NCBI GenBank assembly: GCA_012026855.1
Contig: VEOV01000352.1
Coordinates: 1 to 18,861 of the forward strand
From: Geobacter sp.
GTDB lineage: Bacteria; Desulfobacterota; Desulfuromonadia; Geobacterales; DSM-12255
Length of the DNA: 18,861 nucleotides
Direction of reading: 5' to 3'
Part shown: positions 17,036 through 18,861 of the stretch, in pieces
Numbering within the stretch: position 1 is the stretch's first letter
How the letters are laid out: the number at the start of each line of letters is the position of its first letter
Notes under the pieces: model-generated
What the model was told of the DNA's origin: nothing
Seen by the model: the letters and a program-made list of their open reading frames with translations, nothing else
The model's database searches: none
Program-made: the position numbers and the translations under genes

Positions 17036-18861
17036 ATGCTTCCATTCTTTCCTACGCCATACCCAGACGAATAGCTCTATAGTGTTCTTGCCAGATTTCA
17101 TGCGCGTAGCGGTCATGACAGTTTCGGGCACACTATGATGGATATGTTCGGCAACAGACAGGCCTCGGTGGCGGTCGACTTGCCGACACGGATCAATTCC
17201 ATCATAGATCGGCTTTCACCTCATACCTTCCACACGGCAATATCCCTCATAAACAATCATACCCTGTTCCCGCTTTACCGTCCGTTTCTTCCCCTTGGTC
17301 GTGTCGAGCGGATTGAGCTTTTGATGAAAGGAGAGCTTGGTAAAGGGAATGTCCACATGTCAGCCGGGCAGACAGCGTGCAGGATTCCTGCGACTGCGTC
17401 TCTTCGCTTTTGTGTGTCATGCAGGCGGGATGATGAGCGGAAGTTCGGAGAACCGTATTGGCATCGCAGTCATCAGGCTCAGTGGGTGAGTATATGCTCC
17501 CATCACTTTGACTTGTTGGTGGATTCCGGCGTCAGGGTGGGTAACGGTAATAGGCAATCCCTGGTTCCGCTTGAACCGGGAATGATGACGCTCCAACAAC
17601 CGTTACAGGAGGCAGGACACTTTGCCCATTCAGTGTGGCTGGCTACTGCAGTACACCTGTTGTTGAACGGCATTGGCCAACTGCAACCGATCGGCCTTGA
17701 CGAGTTGCACCGGCGTTACCTTTTCCATCTGTACTACAAAGGGCTTGCCAGCATTTCCGGTCATCTGGATGCCCATGGATTGCTTGAGTCATTCCGCAAA
17801 TATTATGGGGATGAATTCCTGGCTGACCTCCATTGCAGTCTTCCTGCTACAAAGACCGACAATTGGCTGCTTGCTCTCGTGAGAAAACCTCGCAAAACCT
17901 CCCACCCGCTTTACCATCTGCTGCTGATCAGATTCCTTGGAAAAAATGTTGAGGAGTTACTTGTCGAAGAGGTAGGCAAACTGCGCCCCTTTGGACGCGG
18001 GCCATGGCCCTGCCTGAATCCGGCTGCTTCACATTATAGGCGGGCAGTGATCGGTGCTTGCACAATTACCCGCAATTCGGTGACTGGCGTTCCTGTAGGT
18101 ACATTCGCCTGTAGGTGCGGATTCGCCTACTCGCGAAGCGGACCTGACCAACGCCGGGAAGACCGCACCAGAATTGGCCGCATTGTTTCGATGGGGCATG
18201 TTTGGGAGAACCGGCTCCTAGATCTGATTCTGACCGAGAGGAAGAGTTTCAGGGCGGCTGCACGTCAATTGAATGTCGATACAAAAACGGTTCAGCGTTA
18301 TTTTGAGCAACTGTCGTGTGTGACCCCTGATGCCGGAGTTTGTTCCTCTCCAGACAGTGCAGACTTGGAGAGTCGACGCTCCATGTGGCAGGAGTTGCGT
18401 GAGCATAATCCGGATGCCGGCACAAAATGGCTTCGACAACGTAGTCCAGCAGTTTATGCATGGCTTTACCGGCATGATCGCGTCTGGCTGCAGACTCACA
18501 TCCCAGTACGGCGTAAGCATACCGTTGCAGTCAAGCGAGTGAATTGGCAGGAACGGGATAGAAGGCTGTCCGGACGGATCAGGCTGTTGGTTAAAAGGGG
18601 GTTGAAAACATCAGAGAGGCCAGTCCGGATCACTGCAACTGGCATATGCAAGCGGCTCGGCGAACCGGTTTCCTTCTTAAGAAATCTGGAAAATCTGCCG
18701 TTAACTCGTAAGGTGCTGGCATCGGCAGTGGAAAGCAAGGATGCGTTCGCAATTCGTCGTTTAAGGTTGGCGGCGGAGTGGTTGCTGTCCCACGGCGAAT
18801 CGCTTGCGGTATGGAAACTTGTCAGGCAGGCAGGGCTTCGCTCCGGCTATCCAGATTGCAT
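17036..18861 (+). pseudogene. tnsD: tnsD, TniQ-family attTn7 targeting protein, in-frame TAG and cut by window end
   Basis: TnsD binds the glmS 3' end and directs insertion at attTn7. The start has GGAGG 5 bases upstream and gives MLPFFPTPYPDE, the standard TniQ beginning. Codon 13 (17072-17074) is TAG, where a hydrophobic residue, usually Leu, is expected before LYSVLARFH. From there the frame is open for the remaining 595 codons to the window end. A CCCH zinc site is present at Cys126, Cys129, Cys154 and His157, the same spacing as I recall for Tn7 TnsD. A second Cys motif (FACRCGFAYSR) and a helix-turn-helix-like stretch (RAAARQLNVDTKTVQRYF) follow. At more than 600 codons it is longer than the 508-aa Tn7 protein. 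The next in-frame ATG (17138) would lose the TniQ N-terminus. Confidence 0.9.

Larger units (their letters stand above)
7454..18861 (+). mobile_element. Tn7-like transposon, right end plus cargo plus tnsABCD (left end not in window)
   Basis: The element starts at about 7454 (TGATTCT, then four TnsB-type repeats), exactly where Tn7 inserts after glmS. It carries tnsA, tnsB, tnsC and tnsD in canonical order on the plus strand, reading away from glmS, as in Tn7. Between the end and tnsA lies a six-gene minus-strand cargo operon and two small plus-strand genes. The gene content and lower GC content differ from the host genes before 7430. The left end, any tnsE and the second duplication copy are outside the window, so total size is unknown. 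Confidence 0.92.

Overview
The window looks like a chromosomal locus of a Geobacter-type bacterium (Desulfuromonadia) that carries the right-hand part of a Tn7-like transposon. The host part (about 1-7429) is GC-rich. It has a monohaem c-type cytochrome, a lipoprotein and a B12-domain radical SAM protein next to glmU-glmS, a neighbourhood that I recall as Geobacter-like but could not check. From about 7454 to the end, base composition falls and all recognisable genes belong to a transposon that does not finish inside the window.

Layout. 1-1600: a lipoprotein of unknown function and a small cytochrome c, closed by a strong terminator. 1618-4059 (minus): an uncharacterised 194-aa protein and a radical SAM protein, probably one operon. 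4217-7429 (plus): glmU and glmS, the UDP-GlcNAc pathway pair, with a likely promoter at 4144-4172. As written, glmU has a frameshift near 4616 and glmS has an in-frame TAG at 6155-6157. 7430-7453: the chromosomal spacer of attTn7. 7454-7540: the transposon right end, with four head-to-tail 20-bp repeats that I read as TnsB sites. 7707-11757 (minus): a six-gene operon pointing at the right end. In transcription order it encodes a sigma-like factor, an acidic 141-aa protein, an ImmA/IrrE metalloprotease, a DUF2188 protein, a TIR/deoxyribosyltransferase-like protein and an AlbA_2 (Schlafen-type) protein. 11758-11894: an AT-rich control region with repeats. 11895-12249: two small conserved-looking proteins. 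12300-18861: tnsA, tnsB, tnsC and tnsD, tightly packed. tnsD runs off the window and has an in-frame TAG at codon 13.

How it fits together. TnsA and TnsB form the cut-and-paste transposase, TnsC is the AAA+ regulator, and TnsD recognises the 3' end of glmS. Insertion 24 bp after the glmS stop is the classic attTn7 outcome. The unusual part is the cargo: a compact operon lies between the right end and tnsA, where in Tn7 itself tnsA sits close to the end. The gene types (sigma-like factor, ImmA/IrrE protease, TIR-like and AlbA_2 proteins) suggest an inducible defence or stress-response module. This is inference from gene content, and I do not recognise the combination as a named system. The three disruptive changes (glmU, glmS, tnsD) are either sequencing errors or real inactivation and should be resolved before any biology is built on them.
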